Below are positions 47,923 through 60,100 of a DNA stretch of 64,000 nt, piece after piece. The DNA lies in NCBI GenBank assembly GCA_023101725.1, contig JALJCO010000083.1, forward strand, positions 538,501 through 602,500. Direction: 5' to 3'. A model generated the notes under the pieces. That model did no database searches. It was not told the DNA's origin and saw only the letters and a program-made list of their open reading frames with translations. This DNA is from Atherinomorus stipes. Its lineage: Eukaryota > Chordata > Actinopteri > Atheriniformes > Atherinidae. Position 1 is the first letter of the stretch. Each line of letters starts with the position of its first letter. Position numbers and translations under genes: made by a program.

Positions 47923-47973
47923 GGGTGCTGGGATTCAATTTACTTCAGCACCCCCCTTCTAAAATTGCCTATG
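47290..47973. mobile_element. hAT-like element with 8-bp duplication
   Basis: The ends CAGAGGCGATTCTAG and the complement CATAGGCAATTTTAG are inverted, and GGGTGCTGA recurs inside both. The flanks CTTTGAAT (47282-47289) and TTTTGAAT (47974-47981) are 8-bp duplications with one mismatch. A TA microsatellite (47891-47915) lies inside. Non-coding. Confidence 0.8.
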
Positions 47974-47998
47974 TTTTGAATTGAAAGAGGACATGGAC

Positions 47999-48398
47999 TG
48001 GGGCGGGGCAATAAATCAATTTTAGCAATTAATCAAGTTTATGAAGATTTAGTTCATGAAGATTTACTTTTTTTGAAAATCAAGATTTTTTTTCCTATTT
48101 TAATCTGCATTTCCAACCCTCTTTTTGGGCCTCCGTAGTTATCAGCGTCCTGAACCCTCCCCCTGCTCGTCTCAGACACACACACACAAGTGGCACACAC
48201 ACTCAAAGCAAAGGTAAACAGCTAGCAGGTGGAGTTAATCCTCCACCTGAGCATCAAGTCAATTGGTTTAATATTTTCTTTTTTTCTAAAAGAAAAAAAA
48301 AGGTAGAGTACCAAAAAGAAAAAAAAAACAACAATTTATAATCGGATCTGGTTTTAAAAAAATCAGATTTTATTTTCTAGCCATCTCGCCCAGCCCCA
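47999..48398. mobile_element. hAT-like element (400 bp) with 8-bp duplication
   Basis: The ends TGGGGCGGGGC and the complement TGGGGCTGGGC are inverted repeats. The flanks ACATGGAC (47991-47998) and GCATGGAC (48399-48406) are target duplications with one mismatch. It starts 25 bases after the previous hAT-like element ends. Non-coding. Confidence 0.85.
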
Positions 48399-48406
48399 GC
48401 ATGGAC

Positions 48407-49565
48407 CTTGACAGATGCCTCCTAATGTCACTGAGTTTGGGCGGCTCAGATGTTGGATCGGATGTCCTTTGACTGGATGGTTGAGGTTTGATCTTCAGCT
48501 TTCCTCATGTCATCGTGTCCTTGAGCAAAACACTGCACCAACAACTCCACGGTCCGTGTGAATAACAAAGAAAAGGTGCTGCATGCAGGACTGGATGATG
48601 AGAAATATATTGTCAAACCCTGCCAAGGTTAGAAAGGGCTTTAGAGTGGGGAGCATTTTTATTCACCTTGGGAAAATATAATTCCTCTTTGATAGAAGAT
48701 AAAAACCATTATCTTTTAAATCGACATCTTTAAAGACTTTCTACAGCATAGAAGTAAAATATTTAAGCTGTTTACATCAGAATATAGCCTGTATTATTAT
48801 TGCAACTCAGGTTTGAAGGTTTTCTTGTGATAAATTTCCCTTTACTGTCATCATGAGTCAGAATCAAGAACTGCTTTGATTTTTCTTGTGCACCTGTGTT
48901 TTAATTAGAATGATCATTTAGACTGTTTCAACTACAAAACACTCCATTTGTGTAGCTGCATCAGCTTCTGTAGCTTCTGTTTTAGCCCACCAAAAGCAGT
49001 TTACGGTCTGATTTGAAGTAGATAATCATGTTGGAGAACAATATAAGCAGGCTGATTGTTGACTGCAAACAGTCAGAACAGAAGTGTCAACTACGCTCAT
49101 CTGACATGTCGTATCAATAGCGTTTATTGTCTCCCGATGCATGATGGCAGGATGATGCTGGAGGGTTAATGCCGTCTGTTGGGACTGCTCAGTGAAACTG
49201 ATAGGCCTGCTTTGACAGATGAGATAACCTGCAATTGCAGGCGAGCGCAATTTACGGGTACAGCAGATGGATGCTGAGGACATTCTCAGAAGTAGGGCAG
49301 TTTTACCTTTGGGAGCAGCCTGACGTGCACAGAAGGCTCCAGGAGAACGCTAGAAAGTTACGTTTTTGCTACTGAAATTATGAGAGAGGCAGGATGGATG
49401 AATGAGAGCAGGAGGAGGATTTTATTCAAGTTTAAAAGGGATCAATTCCTGTTCGGGTTTGCTTCCTGAGGAAAAGTGCTGATAGAAGGAGGGCGGGAGT
49501 GGAAATAAATTGTGATTTAGCCTTAAACACTACAGTTGTTTTCTCATGTCTTCATTCACTCACTG
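48407..49565. other. Gene-free stretch
   Basis: No gene or element recognised. Confidence 0.45.
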
Positions 49566-49569
49566 TAAA

Positions 49570-50254
49570 GGGGAGAAACTACAGGCAAAATCCCAGTTTT
49601 TTTCATCATCTGTTCAATTTTGAGATTTTCGTTTTTTCCCTCCAACATGTTTTCTTTCAGACTAGTGTCACACAAATGTGCAAAATAAACATTTTAGGGG
49701 TTTATTTCATGATACTTTGTCTGGTGTGCCCAAATTCCATCAAAATGCAGCTAAAGTTGCACTTTTCTCTTACTCTGGGTAAAAAAATCTCCATTTCAGG
49801 AGCACTTACAGAAACCAAACCTTCAAGTTTTGTTCCTGACTGTATTCTTAAAGTTTTTACAGAAGGATTTTTTGAATCTCACCTGATTTATAGAACATTC
49901 CATCCCAAAAATATGCCAAAAAGTGAGTTTTTTTCTGGTTGTTGACAGTATATTCTAATGAAAACTAGAGATATCCAAAATCCCCTCTGTAAAATCTTTT
50001 GGCTTTAATATGGGAACAAAATTCAAAAGGGACTTTGAACCTGGTTTAATCCTGTGTTTAGATTTTTCCTGGAAATGTATGCAAATTAGCCCATTTTTTC
50101 CTATATAACACCTCATTTGCATATTTAAACATAAAATTTTAGAAAACTTGCAATACAAAAAATGACAGCCCTAATGTGAAGAATAAAGCAGGAAAGTTTC
50201 ATGGTGATACCAGTCAGGTCAATTTTTGACCCTGTTAGCCTGTAGTGTCTCGCC
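49570..50254. mobile_element. TTAA-target-like element (685 bp)
   Basis: The left end 'ggggagaaactacaggcaaa' and the complement of the right end, 'ggcgagacactacaggctaa', are long inverted repeats. A TTAA flanks the right side (50255-50258) and a diverged TAAA the left (49566-49569), compatible with a TTAA duplication. A 148-codon frame at 49499-49945 spans it but shows no transposase features. Confidence 0.65.
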
Positions 50255-50258
50255 TTAA

Positions 50259-51604
50259 GAACGCTGCATCGGACCACACAGGTGAAGCCAAACGAGAAGC
50301 TACGAGCATCTGATACGCAGGCGCCTGGATGCGTTTGATCTCTTGTGGTATAATGGATTTACAGTAAATCTCTTCAAGGGGGGCAGTTTTGTGTGCTTCT
50401 TCCCCCTTTAACAGCCGAGCATTACAGACACACATTTCCCTAATGAGTTAATCACTGGTTGGTCTTTTGTTTGCAGTCAGTAACGGCAACACAGCTGCTG
50501 GAGTCCAACATACCTGCAAAACGAAGCTGACAGTGAATGCAGTGAATCAGCTGCTTGGGTGGAGCCCTGGATGTAGCTCCAGAGAGTTCTGCCCTCTTTA
50601 TTTATTTATTTTGCCTCTATTTTATTAGTACACAACATCATCTCATCCTCTTATAGAAAATATTCTCTTGCCACCACCACCTCCTAGATTGTAGGTATTT
50701 CTCAGATATACTGTATGTTGGTTCCATGTTGAGCACCTGAATGATGCCCGTTTTAATTTCACATTGCAGCTCAAATCCATCTCAGCTTTCTCAGGGGGTT
50801 TAGTTTGGGAACTATGGAGGTCATCTGATGCAGCAGATTGGTTTTTATATCGTGTTTTTAAGCTCCCTGTTCAGTATAAGAAGCCAGAAGTCAGATGTTG
50901 CAGTAGAATAGTATTGAAATGATTCTGATGTTTACCAACGATGTTGACCTCTTAATCCGTATTTCTCAAGACTGGATTTGCATTTCTATTGTTTTTCTTC
51001 AGTATCGCTGGTTTCCATATGAAGTAATCGCTTTAAATTAGTTTCACCATAAAGTTTTTTTTTCCAAATACATTCTCACTCCGAACCACCCAGGAGCTCC
51101 TCCTGTTTTAATGAACCTACCATAACTCTCCTTTAATGCAGATTTTTATCCCACAGATAATGGATGTATATCTGGATTGTCCAGGATTGAGAGTCTGCAT
51201 TTAGATCTTGCAGGATTTATATTCAAGAGTTTAAGATCCAGGATTGAAATGAAATGCATATTACACATTTGCCTCGTTACGTTGTTTGTTGTGTTCTCAA
51301 GTTGGAAGTGATAAATTGGTATGTGCTGTGGTTTCTTTCTGTAATCCGTTGATGTTTACTCAAACCTGAGTTTATCAACTGATAACTAAAAATTAATCTA
51401 TAAATAAGGAAATTGCTTATTTTCACAAGAGAACTCTTAATATTTACCTTTTGTCACTAGTTCATATGGTTTTTGTGGCTGCACATGAAATATTTGGCAT
51501 TTCTTTGACTTGTATGTTTCAGCAATGACGAGCTCTTATGTCCTTAGTACTGAATCTGCCTCATCACACAACCGAAGGCTTCAGATATATTAATATTGAG
51601 ATGT
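50259..51604. other. Gene-free stretch
   Basis: Nothing recognised. Confidence 0.45.
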
Positions 51605-51915
51605 AATGCTGGCTGTCCGGTGGCGTGGTGGGTAGCACTATGGTCTCGCAGCGAGAAGGTCAGTGGTTCACGCCTTTATGCCGGGAGGGGGGGTTGTCTT
51701 TCTATGTGGATTCTCTAGTTTCCTCTAAATACATGTGTGTTAGGTTAATTGTTCGCTCTAAATTCTCCCTTGGAGTGAGTGTGTGTGGTTTCTCTCTGTG
51801 ATGGGCTGGTGGTCTGTCCTGGGCGTACCCTGCCTTCACCCATGACCTGTTGGGACAGGCTCCAGCCTCCATGCAACCCTGAAATGAAATGAGTTGGATA
51901 GAAAATGAATGAACG
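51605..51915 (+). repeat. tRNA-derived SINE-type repeat
   Basis: The head 'ggcgtggtgggtagcactat' and the B-box-like 'ggttcacgcc' resemble RNA polymerase III promoter boxes of a tRNA-derived SINE very common in fish. The middle and tail ('ggctccagcctccatgcaac', then 'atgaatgaacg') follow its usual order. About 40 bases of the usual central segment appear to be missing. Confidence 0.65.
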
Positions 51916-52041
51916 TAAAGTTGCAATATCTGATTTCTGCAACCATTTATAGAGAGTTTGTAAATTGACTACTTCATGATATTTGATTTTCTGTTACTTT
52001 TTGTCTGAACAGAAAGGATCTGTGGAAGTTAGACATCATAT

Positions 52042-52494
52042 GGGTTTTTTCCATTGTAGCTGCACAGGGCACAGTACAGCGCAGTACAGCACAGTACAGC
52101 ACGGTACAGCACGGTACAGCATGGTACAGCACCACACCCTAAACACGACAAAGATGGTTTTTTGTCGTGTCATGCGGTGGTCAATAAAGTAAAACAACAA
52201 TGGAGGTTTTGGATGATATTGAGGTGTTGCAGTTTTTGTTTTCTCTGTGGCTTTTCGTCACCGAAAACAGAGCAAGATATTTTTAGAATAGGCAAGGCAA
52301 AACACATGTCGTGTGTGAAGACAATTTCCTTTGACCAATCAGTTGACAGCAGTCAGTTATGTCATGTTTTGTGTGGGTTCAGCACGGTTAGAGCTAGCTC
52401 TGAAACGGGTGTGAAAAATCATAACAGGTTCAGAGGAAAGACAAATAAAGTGTGCCGTGTGGAAGGGTTATGAAAATGTGCAGTGGAAAAGTCC
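52042..52494. mobile_element. Short DNA element with a decamer array
   Basis: The left end 'gggttttttccattgtagct' and the complement of the right end, 'gggacttttccactgcacat', are inverted repeats. The element is about 450 bp. Near the left end it carries six 10-bp repeats (52071-52130). The frame through them is a repeat translation. Target duplication is not clear. Confidence 0.65.
52071..52130. repeat. Six-copy decamer tandem repeat
   Basis: Units of the type [GA]C[AG]GTACAGC occur with exact 10-bp spacing, varying at a few positions. It lies in the left part of the short DNA element. Confidence 0.9.
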
Positions 52495-52654
52495 CAATAG
52501 AGCTCATTTGCACTGTAGGAAACTGTTTAGGTTCGAATAACCTTTTCAGGAACCGGGCGTTTTTTTTGCGTACTCAGACAGACGGGGACAGCGGCCCTCG
52601 GTGCCTGTAACTATTTTAACTCCTTCTCTGAGGCAGGGTCTTTTTGGGGTTCCA

Positions 52655-53062
52655 AGGATGCACAATATTGGAATTTTGGGCGATATCCGATCTGCCAATA
52701 TTTTAAAACTCCAATATTGATACCGACATTAAAGCTGAATAATAAATTATGTAATATTCATTACTTGTGCAAAATTAGAAAAATACCTCAACGTGTGTTA
52801 TGTATCACATATCAAACTGTTGTTCAAACAAAACTAATAGGATACAGTATGTGCATTATATCCTAGAGCGACCTGGATTTTCTTCTTTTTGAGAAAAAAA
52901 CAAAACAAAAACGGTATAGTTGGTTATTTACCGTGTATAAACTCTGGTCACACAACCAGCAGCCTGATCGGTTAAATATCGTGGGGTGGTCGATGTCTGA
53001 TACTCAATTTTGAAGCCAATATAGGCAGATACCAATAGGGGGCAGATTATATCATGCATCCC
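52655..53062. mobile_element. hAT-like 'gggatgcacaatattgg' element
   Basis: The left end 'aggatgcacaatattgg' and the complement of the right end, 'gggatgcatgatataa', are inverted. Subterminal 'gatatccgatctgccaatat' and 'aatataggcagataccaata' regions mirror one another in spirit. Its interior shares 'cattacttgtgcaaaattag' with 32930-33340. Non-coding. Confidence 0.65.
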
Positions 53063-54563
53063 CAATAGGAACCAATATGATGAAGGTGTTACATATTTTG
53101 TTGCCACCAAACACAAACAACAGAATAACGTCTTCACAGATACAACGCAGATACAACCGACGCATGTTTAATAGGTTAAACTTACACGTCTCCTTTATCT
53201 GCCGCGCTCTGCTCTCTTTTCTTTCATGAACCAAAGAAGGGGGGGGCACAAAAGTAACAGTGACATGTTGTCACAGTCACAGACGGTGTCGCATCGGCCC
53301 CTAAAGTGTGCGAATGCAAAATGACACAGTTCCCCTGGAGAGAGGTAGTTCGTATGGAAGGAAATTCCTGAATGCGGTTATAGATATTCAGAAAACGTTC
53401 CAGGACCTGAATAAAGTGGCATCGGTGTCAGAGCACATTTCTGGTTAAACACCGGACAGCTAATGTAAGCTTGCAGGGAACATTTCTGCAACCACAAACT
53501 AAAACTCCTGGAATACTCTGCTAACTGAAATGTCTTTTCTCTAATTCCTCCATTCATCTAGAAACGATGAATCAGTTTTGTGTCTGTAAATTTATGAAAG
53601 CCATTTTCCTTTTTTTTTTTTTTTTTTTTAAATCTGGAAATAGGATTTCAGATTCTGATCAAATCCAATCAGAATGAACCGTTTCCATCATGATAATCAG
53701 GAAATAGAAAGATGAAACTGATCCTATGCAGTACTTAGGGGAAATCTGAGTTTCTCACATGCAAAGGAAAAAGTTTGTTTGAAAAGAGCGATTTGAACTG
53801 GTAGATTTCAACATCAGAAGGTCCCTTTTTACTTATTTTTTAAATTTTTTCTCAACTTTCTGCTCTTCTGTCCAATGTGGGATTTAAAGCTTCCTACTTT
53901 CTGGAATTGAAAGGAGAAACCCCGACGCTTCCCAGTCAGAAGCGCTTACTGTAAAGCTTTGCTTTAAAGTGGATTCCCTCTCATCCTTTAAGTAAAAGGC
54001 TATAAATGCATAAACATATGCAACCAACTAAATGTTGACTGTGCACAGAAATAGATGCGAATCTCATTAAGAAAATGTTTACAGAGTCTCGGTCATCTAA
54101 GCCACGGTGATTCTAATATCTTGAATAAAAGCAACAGTAAAAGAAAAAAGAAATCCAGCTGCCTTCATGTCACAGATTTATTGATTAAAAATAGAATATG
54201 TATGAATGTTAGCTTGTGACAAACATTACAGTTAGTTGCATTAAAGCTGCATCAGAAGTCTGCATTAAGTATCTGAGAAATTCTTGAAGATTTAATATAA
54301 AAACAGCAACTACAGTATGTGCTGAGGCTGAGAATCTAGTTGTTTAACTTAACAGCGGGTGGTTTAACTGCACATGCAACAGTCAGAGAATTTAACTACT
54401 TATCTGACAACTTGATGTACAGAGAATATTAAGATTTGATGTTTCTGAAGTGACTCCATCTCCATGCTGGATGCAGAATTTTAGTTTGTTGCTTGTGGGA
54501 GTGTTTTTTTTTCTTATTGTCTTACAATTTTTTCTTTAATGTCTCAGTTTTTCTTCTCCGTAA
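53063..54563. other. Gene-free stretch
   Basis: No gene is seen. A T run lies near 53609-53629. Confidence 0.45.
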
Positions 54564-54951
54564 TAGTGGTGCAACAATACATCAATTCGAATCCCCAAAT
54601 CAGCCAACACTCAAAATCAAACTGACTTATTTTGAAAATGGTTTCTTTTTAAGTTCCTTTGATACATTTTCTGCGTGTTAGTATTCTCATGTTGATGATT
54701 TAAAAAATAAAATACATGTTTAAAGTTGTGCAGTACAGAGATGACAGGGAAACTGTACTACATTTGTGCTTTCATGGTAGTAGGAGCTTACAGTTAAGAA
54801 AACAATAACCTTGTATATTACTTTTAATATTGTTTCATATCAGTCAGTGGCTCCACATCAAGTATCATGACTGAAGTTGAGATTGGACAAAAATCAAATC
54901 ACTATCAACTGTATCAATGTATTTTGATCAAACCAGTGATTTACACCTCTA
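54564..54951. mobile_element. hAT-like element, sister of 35011-35429
   Basis: The left end 'tagtggtgcaacaatacatc' and the right end 'ttacacctcta' are inverted. Interior blocks align with 35011-35429 over most of the length. Its flanking duplication is not convincing, so it is older or altered. Confidence 0.7.
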
Positions 54952-55011
54952 TTATTTAATGATAAAATAAACATATGCAATGACCAGAACACCACAACCT
55001 ATATCTGAGCC

Positions 55012-55057
<46 letters not shown>

Positions 55058-55860
55058 AAACAGTAAAGGTAGCCAAATGAAAATGAACAATCTATGGAAA
55101 TATTTCCAAACAAAATTTTTTAAAAAGTCAAATAAAAACTGTGCTTTCTAGCCAAATATACTGTAAGTACAGATGTAATGCAGAAAATGGAATACAGGAA
55201 AGCCCAGTTGGACCAGTATTTGCACATTTTTTGTGACATATGACCCTTTTTTGTTCAATATAGGCCTTATACAATACACAGTTTTCCACATATGTTATAA
55301 ATGAAAGTTTGCATTAAATAGATGCGAGACCAGAGGTAGTAAAATCAGACACACATCACACATGCTGAAGTTGTGCTGAATAAATAACATGGTAACAAAC
55401 AAGTCCAAAAACCACCAAGGCTATACCTTTCTTTGAAAGTAAGCTGCACCGTTGCAGCCAGACATTTTAAATTTATTCCAAACACACAAGCAAACAGGAG
55501 GCACACTGGCAAGACGCTCCCATTAAATCACGCCTGCCCTGAATGACCGTCTGACTGAACTTAAATACCAGCTGCTCAAGCTAATTGTCTTTTCTTGAAT
55601 GCCAACACTGCTGGAGCACTGATCCGGTCACTGGTACGTGGGGCAAAAGAGTGGGAAAGATTAGCGAGGGCAGTGGGCCCCAAGCCCAACGAAGGGCCCG
55701 CATGTTTCAGTTTACATGGAGAATAATCGGACCCACAGAAAAAGGAGCAGGAAGCATTACAGAACAGTTTAACAGGTTAAAGCCTCGATAATAAACAGCT
55801 TTGTTTTTCTGATCTGAAAAAGTACACACTGGTCGTTTTGCACGTGCACTATTGCTGTAC
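54952..55860. other. Gene-free stretch with an (AGT)n tract
   Basis: No gene or element beyond the simple repeat is seen. Confidence 0.45.
55012..55056. repeat. (AGT)n microsatellite
   Basis: Fifteen uninterrupted AGT units. Confidence 0.95.
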
Positions 55861-55866
55861 CGGGAA

Positions 55867-55888
55867 ATAAATAAGAAAAAAAAAAAAG

Positions 55889-55970
<82 letters not shown>

Positions 55971-56035
55971 AAAAAAAAAAAAAAAGGGGGGGAAAGAGGG
56001 AAACCCCGGGGAAAAAACCCAAAGGAAAAAAAAAA
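55867..56035. repeat. Large poly-A tract with a corrupted G-rich edge
   Basis: About 110 bases of A interrupted by single G, then at 55985-56027 a patchwork of G, C and A runs, then A again. The final part resembles the artefact at 27586-27651. The true length of the tract is uncertain. Two opposite-strand frames here are pure repeat. Confidence 0.75.
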
Positions 56036-56061
56036 AACTGACATTTGGCAGGTTATCTCAG

Positions 56062-56342
56062 TGATGTCATTTCAATTAAATTATGGACGCTACCCACTCA
56101 GGACACTTGGATTACATTGGACGAGCAGTATGGAGGAATATTGCCAAGTTTTTGTGGACTTTTATGGACCTTTTTGGCTCAGTTGCCGGTGAACTCCATT
56201 GTTTGAAAGTTGGGGGAAAACGAAAACCTGTCTGATCTCCGGCTGCATTTGAAATATCAAAAAAGTGCTCCAGAGTCTTACTCAGCATGAGGGTGAGTAG
56301 AAAATGAAGGCACATCATTCTGTGGGTGTACTATTCCTTTAA
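56062..56342. mobile_element. Right half of the foldback element
   Basis: It corresponds to the right arm of 36291-37158, beginning at 'tgatgtcatttcaattaaat' and ending in 'gtgtactattcctttaa'. It abuts the poly-A tract and lacks the left arm. Confidence 0.8.
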
Positions 56343-57875
56343 GCTTTTATATTCATAGATAGGGAAAGTGCTCATCAGTCAGTTAGATTTCCAAGTTCCT
56401 CAGTCCTTTGGAATGACACTGAACCCTCTCTGCGCTTGATGTGCTGCTTTAGATGAGAGCATAACTTTCCTAAAAAGAAGCACGTAGCCTGCTGTTCGCT
56501 CAGATGTCTGGGCTGCATCCAGGTAGCCATGCTGCTCCTCTGTGTTGTGATATGGCTTCTTCCAAACTGTCACAACAGGAAGTGCTTGACACCACTATAC
56601 ATCAAAGTGCAGCTTCTGGAGGGCACAGTCTTTGTGGAGCTTCAGAGAGAACCTCAGTGGCTGTTCCCTTCTTTTATGAAATGCAGTCTGAGCACTTCTA
56701 TGATGCTGCTTACCGGCCAATTTGACCGTGGGGACACAGAAAGCAGCGGCTGGATGTGAAACCTGAGAACAATTTGAATCAGTAGGACGACGTTTTTCTG
56801 GCGTGGTGATTACAGAGGAGGGACGACAGTGTGTCTGGACTCAAACCCTTGTCACCATTACAACAAAGCGCTGTAAATGCATTAGGAAAACTAACACCAT
56901 GAGTCAGATTACAAAAGCTAAATTCATCTTATCCATCCCACCCTTTTCCGTTTGATGTTCTTCCCTTTGTTTCATTTGCAGGCCTTGCTCAGAGAGCCAA
57001 CGCTCCAGTTTCATTGTGACCCTTTTCTCCTCTCCCACATGAATTCCCTGTTGTTGTTGAAAACAGTGGCGGCCGTCATTTAATGACAGGTCCATTCATC
57101 ACAGTCAGCAGTTACAGCCCACTCAAGCTGTTGGATTTCAACTTACTTTGAAATTTCCAAAGCCTCTGAGCTTTAGCAGAGCTGATTGGGTGAACGTAGA
57201 GGACAGTCATGTGATGTCCATGTTGTACTTCATCGGAGGATGTGTCATACTGATTTATTTACAAAGATGGAAGAGTGTGTCTGAATATTAGGTTGCATTG
57301 AGAACTGGATTATATCATTGGAATTTTTTAAGGTGGTGTTTTGAGCTTCACAAAGACATGACGCTGTGATCTTCTGAGTCTCTTCTGCAAATCATTTTCC
57401 AGTTTAGAGAGACATGGGTTTCTGTTGGCAAACCTGACGTGTAATGTACCCTTGCCTGTTACAGTAATTTACAGCTCACAAGCTCCATGGATCACAGCCT
57501 GCGAGGGAGAAGTGGGGGAAACGTCTGCCAACATGCCAGCGAGGAGTGATTAGCTCTGACACAGTTTTTGACACTTAAGACTTGTGAGTAGAGTAGAAGC
57601 GTTTCTCTCTACTGTTCTTCTTTTGTTCTTTGTTGTGTGCAATGAAAAATAATTTTTAAATGTTATGAGATGTTAAAAATAAACAAACAAACAAAAAAAC
57701 ACCACAACAGTTTTATGATACAATACGCTATGATATTTTATTGCCAGACGTGTCTGAAATTTGTTTTGCACCACTGGACAATGAACAAACAAAAGACAGT
57801 AAACAATACACTTAGCCAAATGACTTAGCCAAAGAGTGTGTTTGCACAAAAAAGAGAGAAAAACATCCTGAATCA
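56343..57875. other. Gene-free stretch
   Basis: Several frames overlap at 56504-56759 but share no family features. No element is recognised. Confidence 0.45.
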
Positions 57876-58430
57876 TGTTTTATTTATAAAGCACTTTTCA
57901 CACATAAGTAGCACAAAATGCTTTACATGTTAAAATCAACAATGTTTCAATAAAATGACAATTAGACAAATAGTTACATGTTCTCTCTCCCACACACACA
58001 AATACACACACCGTCCCTCGCTATGGTCTCAGAAGCCACCATCAGAGGAACCCCCCAGATCTGGGCAGCCCGAGGCCCACACTGTAACCATTGGGTTGCA
58101 GTGCAGGACCCTCAGCCACCCCAACAAGAGCCCCCCAAATGGCAATAACCCCATAGACCAAAAAGCAAAGCTCCCAGCGTGGAAGACCCCCATGAGGAGA
58201 CCCACACTGGAGTTCATGTTAAAAGAGTGATTGAAATGAACATCAGCAAGAACAAATAAGAACTACAGTATAAGTATTAAATAGACAAAAGAGTAATAAA
58301 AACAAACGTGTCTTGGTAAAATCAAAACCATAATAAAAACACAGTTAAAAATAAATAAATTAATTGGTTAATAAAACAAGTTTCATGTCTTTTATAAAGG
58401 AGCCTAATGTTAAAGGCTAGTCCACTGTAG
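57876..58430 (-). mobile_element. LINE 3' end, minus strand
   Basis: On the minus strand the end reads 'gtgaaaagtgctttataaat' followed by AAAACATG. This is the same tail type as at 5470-6250, with a similar GC-richer stretch upstream ('tttggggggctcttgttggg'). The reverse transcriptase is absent. Confidence 0.6.
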
Positions 58431-59629
58431 CTGTTTCCTGTGCTCCAAGCTAAAAAAAAAAAAAAAAAAAAAAAAGGAGGTTCATATCAGAATCTCTCAT
58501 TACTTCCTGACTAGGCTGCTGTCTCACAGCAGTTTGTGATGATGAGTTAAATTATAATTTGAATATACTGTATGGCATCAACATACTATGATTTGATTTA
58601 ATTTGATTCATAAATTTAAAACAATGTACAACATGACAAAGTCATAAAAGAATAAACAATGAGGGATTAAACAAGAAGCCGAAGTCTTGTTTCTTTTGTG
58701 GGCTGGTTTCATTCCAAAAACACTCATACTGTGTGTTTTTCATGAACCACCTGCATATCTGAAAAAAGTGGCAGTAATGGTGATGTATGAGGACTTGATT
58801 TGAGTCTTGGCTATGGTCATTTTCCCAGTCTTACCACATATTGAAGTGTTGCTGCTTTGTCAGCACAAGTGAACAGAGTATTTATTTGAAATACATAAAG
58901 TATAGTGTTTTAATTGCAGAATAATCATGCAATTCAAACAGTATACCTTCTGTACTGGAAATAAATACACTCAGTATTATCAGTTTAGAGTATTTATACT
59001 TTATTAATACTAAATACATAAACCTGAGGATTTTGCATTTCAGATAATTAGGCTTTATTACACTAATGAACATGCATTATGTAAGGGTTATTTTGTAAGT
59101 GTGTGTTAAAATTGAATTTAAAAAAGTAAATGGAATTGTATGATGTCATAAGATAACATAAATGTTAAAAGTTAGGGTTAAACATTTCTATGAGAGAAAC
59201 ATGCTTGGTTTTATGCTGTCATCAGCTAGCTTCTCACCACAAATGATGCATTCTGGGGAAGTTCTGTCCTGTGCTGTGATAAAACCAATGTTAAGGCATC
59301 TCCAAAAATAAAGCCTTAGTTTTAGAGGTTGTTTTTAATGGGGCTAATCATCTCCACTGTGGGATTTCTCAAATATGTTTCATTAATGAAATGGTGCAGG
59401 AAAATCAAGGTTACCAGGATAGACGTAAACTCCTTCACTATATTAGCTCCACTAGCCCACTGACCTCACTAAACCACACAGTACACGGACAAAAACTGAT
59501 TGAATGCACAGGATTTAGCCTACTTCATAACATTTTAACATGTGAATAATGATTTAATGTCTGTAGTATTGCAGATTATTGTGACCCCCGCTGGTTCCAT
59601 TTGAACACAACGTCCAAGCCATACTAAAC
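58431..59629. other. Gene-free AT-rich stretch
   Basis: An A run (about 58452-58474) and AT-rich sequence. No gene. Confidence 0.45.
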
Positions 59630-60100
59630 TTAAAGACACACAACAGAACTTTTAGCAGTTTTCTCAGTGACGCGCCCCCTATCGACGGCTAAACTAGCAT
59701 CCATCTTGCATTGTTCCTGTACTGTGAGCTCCCTCCAGCCAACAGAAGACAGTCTTATCTTGACTCTTGTTCTGTCCCTTCCTCTCTTTTTTTTCCTCTC
59801 TTCTTCCGGTAATGTTTCCTTGCGTTTCTTAGCTGAATCCAACATGATGCGCGTTCAAATCACCCGCTGTGTTCAGGTCTGGTTCATATCTGTTTGCTAG
59901 TACATAACGAGGTGCGCAACCAATAGTCGGCTGCAACGTCATGGCCCCATCCTGGATGCAAAAGTTACATAGTGCAGTATCTGAGCCTCGGGATCCTGCA
60001 GTGATGGCTCAAAAATGTGCATAATGAATGTTGGTTTGCCATCAAAACGAGTCAGAATCGCATCATTTTAAGGTCTAAAAGTTGTGTTGTGGGTCTTTAA
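59630..60100 (+). mobile_element. TTAA-target element (471 bp), intact reference copy
   Basis: TTAA flanks both ends (59630-59633, 60097-60100). The termini TTAAAGACACACAAC and the complement TTAAAGACCCACAAC form inverted repeats of over 20 bp. The copy at 24994-25484 is its inverted relative with an extra insertion. Non-coding. A piggyBac-like origin is inferred from TTAA. Confidence 0.8.

Noticed and set aside
49499..49945. 148-codon frame
   Set aside because: It overlaps the inverted-repeat TTAA-like element, begins outside it, and has no transposase-like motifs.
52071..52130. Regular repeat spacing considered as a CRISPR-like array
   Set aside because: Units are only 10 bp with no spacers, inside a eukaryotic transposon; this is a simple tandem repeat.
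55769..56064. Phenylalanine-rich and lysine-rich frames
   Set aside because: Translations of the poly-A tract and its corrupted edge.
56504..56759. Two overlapping frames considered as an exon
   Set aside because: No acceptor or donor fits either frame and neither peptide has recognisable features.
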